Positions 18,451-26,442 of a stretch of DNA of 64,000 nt are shown here, piece after piece. The stretch is from assembly GCF_900142395.1 (NCBI RefSeq), contig NZ_FRAS01000007.1, positions 116,688 through 180,687 of the forward strand. Direction: 5' to 3'. The notes beneath the pieces are model-generated. The model was not told the origin of the DNA and did no database searches. It was given only the letters and a program-made list of their open reading frames with translations. Within the stretch, counting starts at the first letter, position 1. Each line of letters opens with the position of its first letter. The translations under genes and the position numbers were made by a program. The stretch is from Hymenobacter psychrotolerans DSM 18569. Lineage in GTDB: Bacteria > Bacteroidota > Bacteroidia > Cytophagales > Hymenobacteraceae.

Positions 18451-19128
18451 ATGAAAATACTGCTGGTAGAAGATGAGCCTAAAGTGGCGGCGTTTCTGCA
18501 CAAAGGCCTCACCGAGCAACAGCACGCTGTAGAAGTGGCTACCGATGGCCCCAGCGGCCTGCGGCTGGCACTGGCCGGGCAGCACGACATCATTATTCTG
18601 GACAACCTGCTGCCGGGCCTCAGCGGGCTGGAAGTGTGCCGGCAGGTGCGCACGCACAATCCGGCCGTGCCTATTCTCATGCTCACGGCGCTAGGCGAAA
18701 CCGACGACAAAATCCGGGGGCTTGATGCCGGCGCCGACGACTATCTGGTGAAGCCGTTTGCGTTTCAGGAGCTGCTGGCGCGGCTGCGGGCCTTGGTGCG
18801 CCGCCGGCCCGAAACGGCAGCCTCCGTGCCCATCCTGCAACTCGCCGACCTTACGCTCGACCCCAGCAGCAAGCTGGTGCAGCGCGCCGGGCAGCCTATT
18901 CAGCTCACAGCCCGCGAGTTTTCACTGCTCGAATACCTGCTGCGCCATAAAGGCCGCGTCATCTCCCGCGTCGATATTCTGGAACACGTCTGGGAAACCA
19001 GCTTCGATACGGGCTCCAATGTCATTGATGTGTACATCAACTTCCTGAGAAAGAAAATCGATAAGGATTTCACGCCCAAGCTCATTCACACGCTGGTGGG
19101 CATGGGCTACGTCATGAAGGAAGAATAG
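18451..19128 (+). CDS. OmpR-family response regulator
   Basis: A 225-residue two-domain regulator. The receiver domain starts MKILLVEDEPKVAAF and has the acidic pocket (E7, D8), the phospho-acceptor D51 in IIILDNLLPG and the conserved lysine in DDYLVKPF. The C-terminal winged helix contains LTAREFSLLEYLLRHKGRVISR. These are typical of CusR/ArlR-like regulators. I start at the ATG at 18451 rather than an upstream codon. No kinase gene follows directly; the nearest sensor kinase begins at 22220 on the same strand. A strong hairpin lies 29 bp after the stop. Confidence 0.93.
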   Translation: MKILLVEDEPKVAAFLHKGLTEQQHAVEVATDGPSGLRLALAGQHDIIILDNLLPGLSGLEVCRQVRTHNPAVPILMLTALGETDDKIRGLDAGADDYLVKPFAFQELLARLRALVRRRPETAASVPILQLADLTLDPSSKLVQRAGQPIQLTAREFSLLEYLLRHKGRVISRVDILEHVWETSFDTGSNVIDVYINFLRKKIDKDFTPKLIHTLVGMGYVMKEE

Positions 19129-19157
19129 CTCCGTAGCCGAAAAAGCACAAAACACGG

Positions 19158-19200
19158 CGCCCCGGCGCTACCGGCATCCAGTGCTGGTAGCGCCGGGGCG
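19158..19200. terminator. Long hairpin between convergent genes
   Basis: A 19-bp stem (19158-19176 with 19182-19200, one mismatch or wobble) with a 5-base loop. It is very GC-rich and has no obvious T tract. It lies between the response-regulator stop and the convergent peptidase stop, where it could end transcription from either side. Confidence 0.65.
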
Positions 19201-19254
19201 CTGCTGTATGGTAGGGGCCGGCAACCTGTTTTTTGCTGGCGGAATCAGTTGCGC

Positions 19255-20655
19255 TTACTCCTTGACGATCTGCCGGCTGATGGGAGTGCCGTCAATGGTC
19301 ATAACCAACACGTAGCGGCCTGCCTGGGTCAGCCCCAGCTCGGTTGCCGAAAACTGATAGGTGTGCGTGCCTTTGGCCAGCTTTGTGCGGCGGAGTGCTG
19401 TATTCAGCCGCTTGCCGCTGACATCATACACGGCAATATCAACGGGCAGCGTGCGGCTGAGCGTGCAGGAAACCTGCAGCGCATCGGCCACCGGGTTCGG
19501 GAACATCTGCACCTCGTAGTCGTGGGCGGCGGCGCTGGTGCGTATGCCGGCCACCGTGCGTTCCACCGTCCAGACCACACTATAAGTATGCTGCGTGAGG
19601 TGCGTGGTTGCCCGCGTAAGGGCCGTGGTATCAGTCACCTCCGCCGTAATACGGTGCGTGCCGTTGGGGAGGCTGCTGAGTGGAACCGTCAGCTGGTTCT
19701 GGTTGCGGCTGATGACCGTATTGTCGCGCCGCCACACTACGCGCAGCGTGTTGGGGCTTGGGGCCAGCAGTGCCAGCTGAAAAGTAGGGTCCTGGGTGGG
19801 GTTGGTGAGCGTAGTAGCGGCCGGGCTGAAGCTTTGAAGAGGACTAGCCAGCGTGTGCACCCGCTCAGTGAAAGCCTGGCGGCACACACTACAGAACGCC
19901 ACGCCCAGCACCTGCATCTTGCAGTTGGGGTGCGGCTTATACCAGGTAGCATTGCCGGTGTGCGGGTAGATGCCAATGCCATTGGTGCCCATCCAGGCAG
20001 CCCACCGCACCAAAGCCGGATCCGTCTGCTGGGTCATGTTGAGCGTTTCGCGGGCGTACTGCGGGCCGGCCCAGTATTCGTCGGAAAGGCTGGCAAAGGA
20101 ATGCCCGATTTCGTGGATGCTGATTTCGTTGGCGCTGGGATGCACCGAGGAGGTAGCCAGCGTACCGCCCGAGCCGCCGTACTCCGCAGAGTTTACGACC
20201 ACAAAGGCCTGGTCGTAGAGCGGGAAAGAAGCCGCCAGCACTCCCGATACGGCGCTCTGGTTGCGGGGTACCAGTAGCCGGTGAATACCGCCCTGGTCGA
20301 AGCTGCTGCCAAAGTAGTTGTTGACTACCGCCACCGGCAGCGTAGAGGAAGTGCAGTCAGAAGCCGTACGGGGGTGTGAGGCCCCCGATTCGGCAGACGG
20401 CACCCGCACGGCAAACACGTTGAAATACTGCTGATATTCCCGGAAAGGCGTCTGGGTGAACAGGGAAGCCACAATCCGGTCTACATCGGTGCGGAAGCGG
20501 GCCAGCTCATTGGCCTGGTAGCCGTCGCTCAGAAATACCAGGTTGATGCGCCGGTCGAGCGGGCCGGTTTTCACCAGCGTGTCTACGGGGAAGCGCTGGG
20601 CCTGCCCGCTCAGGGCCAGAAACAGCAGCACGACGAAGGTGTAGAGTGTTTTCAA
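19255..20655 (-). CDS. Secreted M64-family metallopeptidase with T9SS C-terminal domain
   Basis: A 466-residue secreted protein with a Sec signal peptide (MKTLYTFVVLLFLALSGQAQ). The M64 (IgA-peptidase-type) catalytic core has the zinc motif HEIGH at 181-185 followed by SFASLSDEYW, and an upstream FLSDGYQANE motif typical of M64. After an Ig-like segment (~300-375), the last ~75 residues (FPNPVADALQVSC to RQIVKE) form a type A T9SS sorting domain, so the protein should cross the outer membrane and be released or surface-attached. The start codon is TTG at 20655; no better ATG precedes the signal peptide. The likely role is extracellular protein degradation; the substrate is unknown. Confidence 0.9.
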   Translation of the reverse strand: MKTLYTFVVLLFLALSGQAQRFPVDTLVKTGPLDRRINLVFLSDGYQANELARFRTDVDRIVASLFTQTPFREYQQYFNVFAVRVPSAESGASHPRTASDCTSSTLPVAVVNNYFGSSFDQGGIHRLLVPRNQSAVSGVLAASFPLYDQAFVVVNSAEYGGSGGTLATSSVHPSANEISIHEIGHSFASLSDEYWAGPQYARETLNMTQQTDPALVRWAAWMGTNGIGIYPHTGNATWYKPHPNCKMQVLGVAFCSVCRQAFTERVHTLASPLQSFSPAATTLTNPTQDPTFQLALLAPSPNTLRVVWRRDNTVISRNQNQLTVPLSSLPNGTHRITAEVTDTTALTRATTHLTQHTYSVVWTVERTVAGIRTSAAAHDYEVQMFPNPVADALQVSCTLSRTLPVDIAVYDVSGKRLNTALRRTKLAKGTHTYQFSATELGLTQAGRYVLVMTIDGTPISRQIVKE

Positions 20656-20713
20656 AGTAGGAGGGGAATAAATGAACTAAGAATGAATCAGGTAGCACAG
20701 CTGCTACCTGAAA

Positions 20714-21208
20714 TTACAGCGGAAACGAGGACGCTGCCAGCAGTGTAGCGTCCGCAAATTCCTCGACTCGTACCTGTGTGGCCTGGGCCGGCGGGGCCAG
20801 TCGCACAAAAAACTCGGCTTCGGGCAGGCTCACCAGCCGTTGGCCCAGCTGCTGCTTTTCGTTGGTGTATTCCACCGTTTTGCGCAGTGGGTGTTCCAGC
20901 ACAATAGCCTCGCCCAGAGGCTGTCCGGCCGCGTCCAGCAGCTTAACCGCCAGATACTCGGGGAAAGCGGAAGGCGGGGTGGCGGGCTGGGGTTTCAGGC
21001 GGCCGGGTGCCGCCTGGCTGCTCAGCAGCGTGATGCGGGCGGCCTGCCCGGCGCCTGCGGCCACCGCCCGAAACGACAGAAACACCATAGCCGGCTTTTC
21101 GGCTACTGGAGTAGCTGCTGCTGGCGAGGACGCCGCCCTGACCGCCGACCGTTGGCAACCCGGTAGCACCGCCAAGAAAAGCAGCTGGATAATGGCGAGT
21201 CGGAGCAT
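20714..21208 (-). CDS. Small lipoprotein of unknown function
   Basis: A 164-residue protein with a lipoprotein signal peptide (MLRLAIIQLLFLAVLPGCQ, lipobox LPGC, Cys at 18). After an Ala/Pro-rich linker there is one compact domain rich in beta strands (VFLSFRAVAAGAGQAARITLL and later EFFVRLAPPAQATQVRVEEF). I do not recognise the family. It lies 58 bp upstream of the M64 peptidase gene on the same strand, so the two are probably co-transcribed. Confidence 0.7.
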   Translation of the reverse strand: MLRLAIIQLLFLAVLPGCQRSAVRAASSPAAATPVAEKPAMVFLSFRAVAAGAGQAARITLLSSQAAPGRLKPQPATPPSAFPEYLAVKLLDAAGQPLGEAIVLEHPLRKTVEYTNEKQQLGQRLVSLPEAEFFVRLAPPAQATQVRVEEFADATLLAASSFPL

Positions 21209-21346
21209 GATGGTAGAATGTGATGGAGTGAGAGTGCCGAGCTTGCGCGTTTTCCGGCGGATTCAGCGGCTATTCTACTCGCCAGGATTCTCGCCGCACC
21301 CGGGGCTCGCAAAGCTACTCAGCTAGGTGTATAGTCCCAGCGTGAG

Positions 21347-22120
21347 GTGGGTCGGGTCTCGGGTATAGTGGACGGGCAGGGCACCAACGGCGGCTACTGC
21401 GGTCCGGCTGTGAAGCCCATTGCCCTGAATATGGTGAAAAACTGTGCCCAGCACCCCGGCGTGCAGCTGCCTATTTCCGGTATCGGAGGCATTGAGAACT
21501 GGCGCGACGCCGTGGAGCACATGCTGCTGGGGGCCAGCAGCGTGCAGGTGTGCACGGCGGCTATGCACTTCGGCTTCGGCATCATCCGGGAAATGACCAG
21601 CGGGCTGGAGCAGTACATGCGCGAGAAAGGCTTCCAGACTATCAACGACATGGTGGGCCGGGCGCTGCCGAACGTGAAGCACTGGGAAGAGCTGAACCTG
21701 CACTACAAGGTCACGGCCAGCCTCAACGAGCAGAAGTGCATCGGGTGCCAGCTCTGCTACACGGCCTGCGAAGACGGTGCCCACCAGGCCATCCGGCTGC
21801 AGCCCGGCACGCGCGTACCGGAAATCATCGACGAAAACTGCGTGGGCTGCAACCTCTGCTCGTTGGTGTGCCCCGTGGAAGAGTGCATCACGATGGAGCG
21901 CCGCGATGACGGCAGCCGCCACGAAACCTGGCAGCAGCGCACCCTGGCCGGCACTATCCCGACGGAGTTTGAAGATGAGCGGGCCGGGGGCCGCCACCAT
22001 TGGGTGCCCGAGCCGGCGGCGGCGCTGGGCAAGGAGCGCCACAAAACGCTGCCCGGCAAGGCGCGGCAGCTGGGGAGTGTGGCCGTTGTGAGTGCCCCGC
22101 CCACCGTAGCGCCGGCCTAG
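21347..22120 (+). pseudogene. preA: 3' remnant of preA (dihydropyrimidine dehydrogenase subunit)
   Basis: The open frame encodes only the C-terminal ~250 residues of an NAD-dependent dihydropyrimidine dehydrogenase subunit PreA (normally ~410-440). What remains is the end of the TIM-barrel FMN domain (GGYCGPAVKPIALNMV, PISGIGGIENWRDAVEHMLLGAS) and both 4Fe-4S motifs (CIGCQLCYTAC and CVGCNLCSLVCPVEEC). Family similarity stops near base 21355. A stop (TAG 21332-21334) lies just upstream in frame, and the DNA before that belongs to the divergent lipoprotein gene. No N-terminal half, promoter or preT partner is present. The most likely explanation is a deletion that left a non-functional 3' fragment. 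The reading frame itself is still intact, which suggests recent loss. Confidence 0.8.
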
Positions 22121-22145
22121 CCAGCGCCTGTTTTGAGAGCAGCAG

Positions 22146-22178
22146 AAAAACCTTTTGCCCCCGGCAAGAGGTTTTTTT
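22146..22178 (+). terminator. Intrinsic terminator after the preA remnant
   Basis: A 14-bp stem (22146-22159 with 22163-22176, one G-T pair) with a 3-base loop ends in seven T. It is a strong plus-strand terminator, and its left A run makes it usable on the other strand. It ends only 41 bp before the sensor-kinase start. Confidence 0.88.
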
Positions 22179-22219
22179 GTGCCAGCTTACGGCAAATTCT
22201 CACTGCTTTCTTCCTCCCG

Positions 22220-23617
22220 ATGACCATTCGTCTCCGGCTTGCGCTGCAGTTTGCGGCTATTCTGGCTGTTACGCTGCTGCTGTTTTCTCTGGTAATCTAC
22301 TTCTCCACGTCGCAGGCCCGGCAGGAGTCGTTTACGGAAAGCCTCTTCGACCGGGCTCGTATCGTGGCGCATGTCTACCTCGACGGCACCGGCCGCGCCG
22401 ATGATGCCAGCCGCGCCTCCTACCGGCGCTATCTGCGGCAGTTCTACCGGACGCTGCCCGAAGAGGAAGTGCGGGTGTATGACAAAAAGAATCAGGTGGT
22501 TTTTCGGGAAGGGCAGACCTTCGATGTGCCGTTGCCGCTGGATTTGCTGAGCAACGTGCGCGAGGAAGGCCGCGAAGTGCGCCTGCGCGAAAACTACCGC
22601 CAAACAGTAGGCATGCTCTACCGCGACAAAGACCGGGGCGACTTTGTGGTGGTGGCCTCATCGGTGGATACGGATAGCCGCGAGAAGCTGGAGAGCCTGC
22701 GCCGGATTCTGGCCACGGGCCTGCTGGCTTCCTTTGTCATTGTGAGTATCGGCGGCTGGTTTTTTGCGGGTCTGGCGCTGCGGCCCATGCAGAAAGTGGT
22801 GCGCGAAGTAGACAGCATCACCGTCACCGACCTGCACCGCCGCCTGTCGCAGGCAGATGGCTACGACGAAATTGCCCACCTGGCCCAGCGGTTCAACCAG
22901 CTCCTCGACCGGCTCGAAACGGCCTTTGCCGGGCAGCGCACGTTTGTCCGCGACGCCTCGCACGAGCTGCGCACGCCGCTCACCGTTATTATAGGCGAGC
23001 TGGAAGTGGCGCTGCTGCAGGAGCGCACTCCGAATGAGTACCGCCGGGTATTGCGCAGCACCCTGGATGCCTCGCGCCTGCTCAAAGACCTCACCAATGG
23101 CCTGCTGCAGATTGCCCGCGCCTCCGACGACCCTTCGCAGGTGCCCCTGACCGTGCTGCGGCTCGATGAGCTGCTGCTGCAGGCCCACGAAGAAGTGCAG
23201 CGCCGCAACCCCACCTGCCGCGTCGACCTGGAGTTTGGTGATGTGCCGGCCATGGTGCGCCAGCCTTTTGCGGTGCGCGGCAACGAGGCGCTGCTGCTCT
23301 CGGCGTTTCTGAATGTGCTGGAAAACGCCTGCAAGTTTTCCAAGCACTCTGCCGAGCCTATTGTGGCCAGCCTGACCAGCACCGCAACCCGCGTATTCCT
23401 GGAAGTGCGCGACCATGGGGTCGGGATGACCGAGGCCGACCGGCAGCAGGTGTTCGTGCCGTTCTTCCGGGCCGAGGCCATCCGGACGGTGCCGGGGCAC
23501 GGTATCGGGCTGCCGCTCACGTCCAAAATTATGGCCCTGCACGGCGGCACCATACGCGTGGAAAGTGAGCTGGGCCACGGCACGCAGGTGTGGCTGCACT
23601 GGCCGGCACTGGGCTGA
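22220..23617 (+). CDS. Sensor histidine kinase (HAMP, HisKA, HATPase)
   Basis: A 465-residue membrane kinase. TM1 (~8-30) and TM2 (~165-190) frame a periplasmic sensor domain of ~130 residues. The HAMP domain follows (ALRPMQKVVREVDSITVTDLHRRL). HisKA has the phospho-accepting H248 in DASHELRTPL. The HATPase domain contains NVLENACKFS, VRDHGVGM and PGHGIGLPL. The architecture matches CusS/ArlS-like kinases that pair with OmpR-type regulators, so the regulator at 18451 is a plausible partner despite the 3-kb gap. I chose the ATG at 22220 because the transmembrane signal begins there. Confidence 0.92.
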   Translation: MTIRLRLALQFAAILAVTLLLFSLVIYFSTSQARQESFTESLFDRARIVAHVYLDGTGRADDASRASYRRYLRQFYRTLPEEEVRVYDKKNQVVFREGQTFDVPLPLDLLSNVREEGREVRLRENYRQTVGMLYRDKDRGDFVVVASSVDTDSREKLESLRRILATGLLASFVIVSIGGWFFAGLALRPMQKVVREVDSITVTDLHRRLSQADGYDEIAHLAQRFNQLLDRLETAFAGQRTFVRDASHELRTPLTVIIGELEVALLQERTPNEYRRVLRSTLDASRLLKDLTNGLLQIARASDDPSQVPLTVLRLDELLLQAHEEVQRRNPTCRVDLEFGDVPAMVRQPFAVRGNEALLLSAFLNVLENACKFSKHSAEPIVASLTSTATRVFLEVRDHGVGMTEADRQQVFVPFFRAEAIRTVPGHGIGLPLTSKIMALHGGTIRVESELGHGTQVWLHWPALG

Positions 23618-23799
23618 TAGTGAGCAGAGCCACAGAAAAATACACCGCTGCCGCTGCCCTGGCCGGGGTCTGATACGATTTAACGTCCTTTTAATTCTCT
23701 TTTAACCGGGTCTTAATTGCGCCCGTGTAGACTTGCACTTCGTCCTGCTCTACTGTGCTGACTTTCTCAGTATCAGTTCCACGCTTAACAAGTCTACGA

Positions 23800-25413
23800 A
23801 TGTCTAAATCGGCACCGGCGCCTCCTCAGAAGGCCGCCCTCAAACAAGACCCGGCTCCCCGGAGCAGTGTGTTCAGCTCCCTGAACAAAGACGTTCCCGC
23901 CGGACTGGTTGTCTTTCTGGTGGCCCTGCCACTTTGCCTGGGCATCTCGCTGGCCTCGGGCGCGCCGCTTATGGCCGGCCTGATTACCGGCGTAGTAGGC
24001 GGGGTGCTGGTTTCCTGGCTGAGCGGCTCGCAGCTTAGCGTGAGCGGTCCGGCCGCGGGCCTTACGGCCATCATCGTTATGGCTATCCAGACGCTGGGCT
24101 CGTTTGAGGCAGTGCTGGCGGCCACGGTAATTGCGGGCGTCCTGCAGATCATCATGGGTGTGGTACGGGCCGGCATCATCGGGCTGTACTTCCCCACTTC
24201 CGTTATCCGCGGCATGCTGGCCGCCATCGGCCTGATTCTCATTCTCAAGCAGATTCCGCATCTGCTCGGAGTCGATACCGACTACTTCGAGGACATGTCG
24301 TTCCTGCAGTTCGACGGCCAGAATACGTTTACTGCGCTAGCGGGCGCGCTGCAGTCTTTCGGCTGGGGCTCCGCTCTCATCGGGCTGGTATCATTGGGTG
24401 TGCTCCTGCTCTGGGAAAACGTGCTGGCCAAGCGGGTAGCCGTGCTTCGTATGATTCCGGCCGCGCTGATCGTGGTGGTGCTGTCCATTGCAATGAGCGC
24501 GCTGCTGGACGTGGCGCTGCCTACGCTGCGGGTACGCCCCGAGCACCTGGTGCAGCTCCCCAACATCTCCTCCTGGGCTGATTTCACGGGCGTATTCACC
24601 AGCCCTAAGTGGGAGGCGTTCATGCTGCCCGCTACATATACGGTGGCTTTCACGCTGGCCATCGTTGCCTCGCTGGAAAGCCTGCTGAGCGTAGAAGCTG
24701 TAGACAAGCTGGACCCGCAGAAGCGCGCTACTCCCACCAACCGGGAATTGATGGCGCAGGGCACCGGCAATATCATAGCTGGCCTGCTGGGCGGCCTACC
24801 CATGACGGCGGTAATTGTACGCAGCTCGGCCAACATCAATGCCGGCGGCCAGACCCGCATGTCGGCCTTTGTGCATGGTTTGCTGCTGCTGACCAGCCTG
24901 CTCTTCCTGGATAGCATCCTGAACCGGATTCCGCTTTCGGCCCTGGCGGCGGTGCTGCTGGTAGTAGGCTATAAGCTCACGAAGCCCGCCCTCTACCGCA
25001 CGCAGTGGAAACTGGGCTGGCAGCAGTTCCTGCCCTTCATCATCACGATTGTGGCCATTCTGCTCACCGACCTGCTCAAGGGCGTAACCATCGGTCTGGT
25101 AGTTGGGGTGTTCTACATCCTGAAAACCCACTACGAGTCGGCCTACTTCCTGCGTGAGTCGCCGGAGCTGCAGCAGGCCGGGGTGTACCACCTGAAGCTG
25201 AGTGAGCATGTCTCGTTCCTGAACAAAGCCAGCATCGTACGCATGCTGGAGCAATTCAGCCCCGGCAGCCGCGTCATCCTGGACGGCTCGGAGTCAGAAA
25301 TGATTGACTACGACGTGCTGGAAGCCATTGAAAACTTCCGCCAGTCGGCCGCCGACCGTGGCCTGGAGCTGGAGCTGCGGGGTATTCCGCAGGTCGAGGT
25401 AATGGGCCACTAG
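23800..25413 (+). CDS. SulP-family anion (probable bicarbonate) transporter
   Basis: A 537-residue SulP permease. Residues ~20-60 (DVPAGLVVFLVALPLCLGISLASGAP) are the signature first helix pair, and the core has 10-12 membrane segments with SGPAAGLTAIIV and the conserved ASLESLLSVEAVDKLDP region. The last ~85 residues form a STAS-like cytoplasmic domain (VSFLNKASIVRML, VILDGSESEMID), somewhat degenerate. The family moves sulfate, bicarbonate or other anions. A beta-carbonic anhydrase gene follows by 80 bp, which favours bicarbonate uptake. The start is the ATG at 23800; a GTG at 23755 is less likely. Confidence 0.9.
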   Translation: MSKSAPAPPQKAALKQDPAPRSSVFSSLNKDVPAGLVVFLVALPLCLGISLASGAPLMAGLITGVVGGVLVSWLSGSQLSVSGPAAGLTAIIVMAIQTLGSFEAVLAATVIAGVLQIIMGVVRAGIIGLYFPTSVIRGMLAAIGLILILKQIPHLLGVDTDYFEDMSFLQFDGQNTFTALAGALQSFGWGSALIGLVSLGVLLLWENVLAKRVAVLRMIPAALIVVVLSIAMSALLDVALPTLRVRPEHLVQLPNISSWADFTGVFTSPKWEAFMLPATYTVAFTLAIVASLESLLSVEAVDKLDPQKRATPTNRELMAQGTGNIIAGLLGGLPMTAVIVRSSANINAGGQTRMSAFVHGLLLLTSLLFLDSILNRIPLSALAAVLLVVGYKLTKPALYRTQWKLGWQQFLPFIITIVAILLTDLLKGVTIGLVVGVFYILKTHYESAYFLRESPELQQAGVYHLKLSEHVSFLNKASIVRMLEQFSPGSRVILDGSESEMIDYDVLEAIENFRQSAADRGLELELRGIPQVEVMGH

Positions 25414-25493
25414 TTCCGACCCGGCGCCGCACAATTCCGTGCTACGCCATCTTTCTCACACTTTCCTTTCCCCCACTTCCCCCTCCGTCTTCC

Positions 25494-26132
25494 ATGAGCA
25501 TTCAGCAGATTCTAGATAATAACCAACAGTGGGTAGCTGAAAAAAAAGCTGCCGACCCTGAGTTCTTCAACCGCCTCAGTAAGGGCCAGAAACCCCGCTA
25601 CCTGTTCATCGGCTGCTCCGATTCGCGCGTGCCGGCTTCGGCCATCACGGGCACCGGCCCGGGCGAAATGTTCGTGCATCGCAACATTGCCAACATGGTG
25701 GTGCACACCGACTTCAACCTGCTGTCGGTGCTGCAGTACGCAGTAGAAGTGCTGGGCGTAGAGGATATTCTGGTAGTGGGCCATTATGGCTGCGGCGGTG
25801 TAGCAGCGGCAGCGGCTAACAAGCAGTATGGCCTCATCGACAACTGGCTCACCAACATCCGCGACGTAATCCGGGTGCATGAAACAGAGTTTTCGGCCAT
25901 CGAGAACGAGGAAGAGCGCCTGCGCCGCCTCGTAGAGCTCAATGTGATTGAGCAGGTCCGCAACCTAGGCAAGACCAACATCATCCAGAACGCGCTTAAG
26001 TCGAGCAAGCCACCCCGCCTGCACGGCCTCGTGTACGACATCAAAGAGGGCCTGCTGAAGGATCTGGAAATCGGTTCCGACACCGAAAACCTGGACCACA
26101 TCTACGGCACAGAGGCCAGCCAGCACGCGTAG
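25494..26132 (+). CDS. Beta-carbonic anhydrase
   Basis: A 212-residue cytoplasmic beta-class carbonic anhydrase interconverting CO2 and bicarbonate. Zinc ligands are C41, H97 and C100, with the catalytic D43-R45 pair in CSDSRVPASA and the second motif in GHYGCGGV. The GEMFVHRNIANMV stretch is typical. The length is normal for the family. Placed right after the SulP transporter, it would equilibrate imported bicarbonate with CO2 for carboxylases. It is followed by a series of hairpins, the last a clear terminator. Confidence 0.96.
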   Translation: MSIQQILDNNQQWVAEKKAADPEFFNRLSKGQKPRYLFIGCSDSRVPASAITGTGPGEMFVHRNIANMVVHTDFNLLSVLQYAVEVLGVEDILVVGHYGCGGVAAAAANKQYGLIDNWLTNIRDVIRVHETEFSAIENEEERLRRLVELNVIEQVRNLGKTNIIQNALKSSKPPRLHGLVYDIKEGLLKDLEIGSDTENLDHIYGTEASQHA

Positions 26133-26234
26133 TCCCGCCTAAAAACCATCAATCCGGTTTCTCTTCCTGCAGCCACTACTGGCACATGCGAAAGAGCAGC
26201 CGGCTTGCCGCTACCGCCGCCGATATGGCGCGCG

Positions 26235-26288
26235 AGCCGGGCCCTGCACAAGCCCGGCTATCGGCTTCCAGTCTTGCCTTCGGGCAAG
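26235..26288. other. Two hairpins in the 3' region of the SulP-carbonic anhydrase transcript
   Basis: In the 310-bp gap 26133-26442 two hairpins precede the terminator. The first has an 8-bp stem at 26235-26242/26252-26259. The second has a 6-bp stem at 26273-26278/26283-26288 closed by a TTCG tetraloop. Neither has a T tract, so they may stabilise the 3' end of the mRNA. The rest of the gap shows no gene. Confidence 0.5.
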
Positions 26289-26311
26289 TTTACGTAGTTA
26301 AGTGTGGTTGG

Positions 26312-26347
26312 AACCGCCGTAGCCTTTGGCTACGGTGGTTTTGTTTT
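26312..26347 (+). terminator. Intrinsic terminator
   Basis: A 13-bp stem (26312-26324 with 26328-26340, one G-T pair) with a TTT loop, followed by TTGTTTT. It is a strong terminator for the carbonic anhydrase transcript. Confidence 0.9.
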
Positions 26348-26442
26348 ATAGGGGGCTGTCGGCGTCTGCTCATCAAAGTTGGGGCATCTGTGGCGGCCTG
26401 TTCTGCGTAGGCCCTGCTACACTCATAAGCTCCACTATTCTC

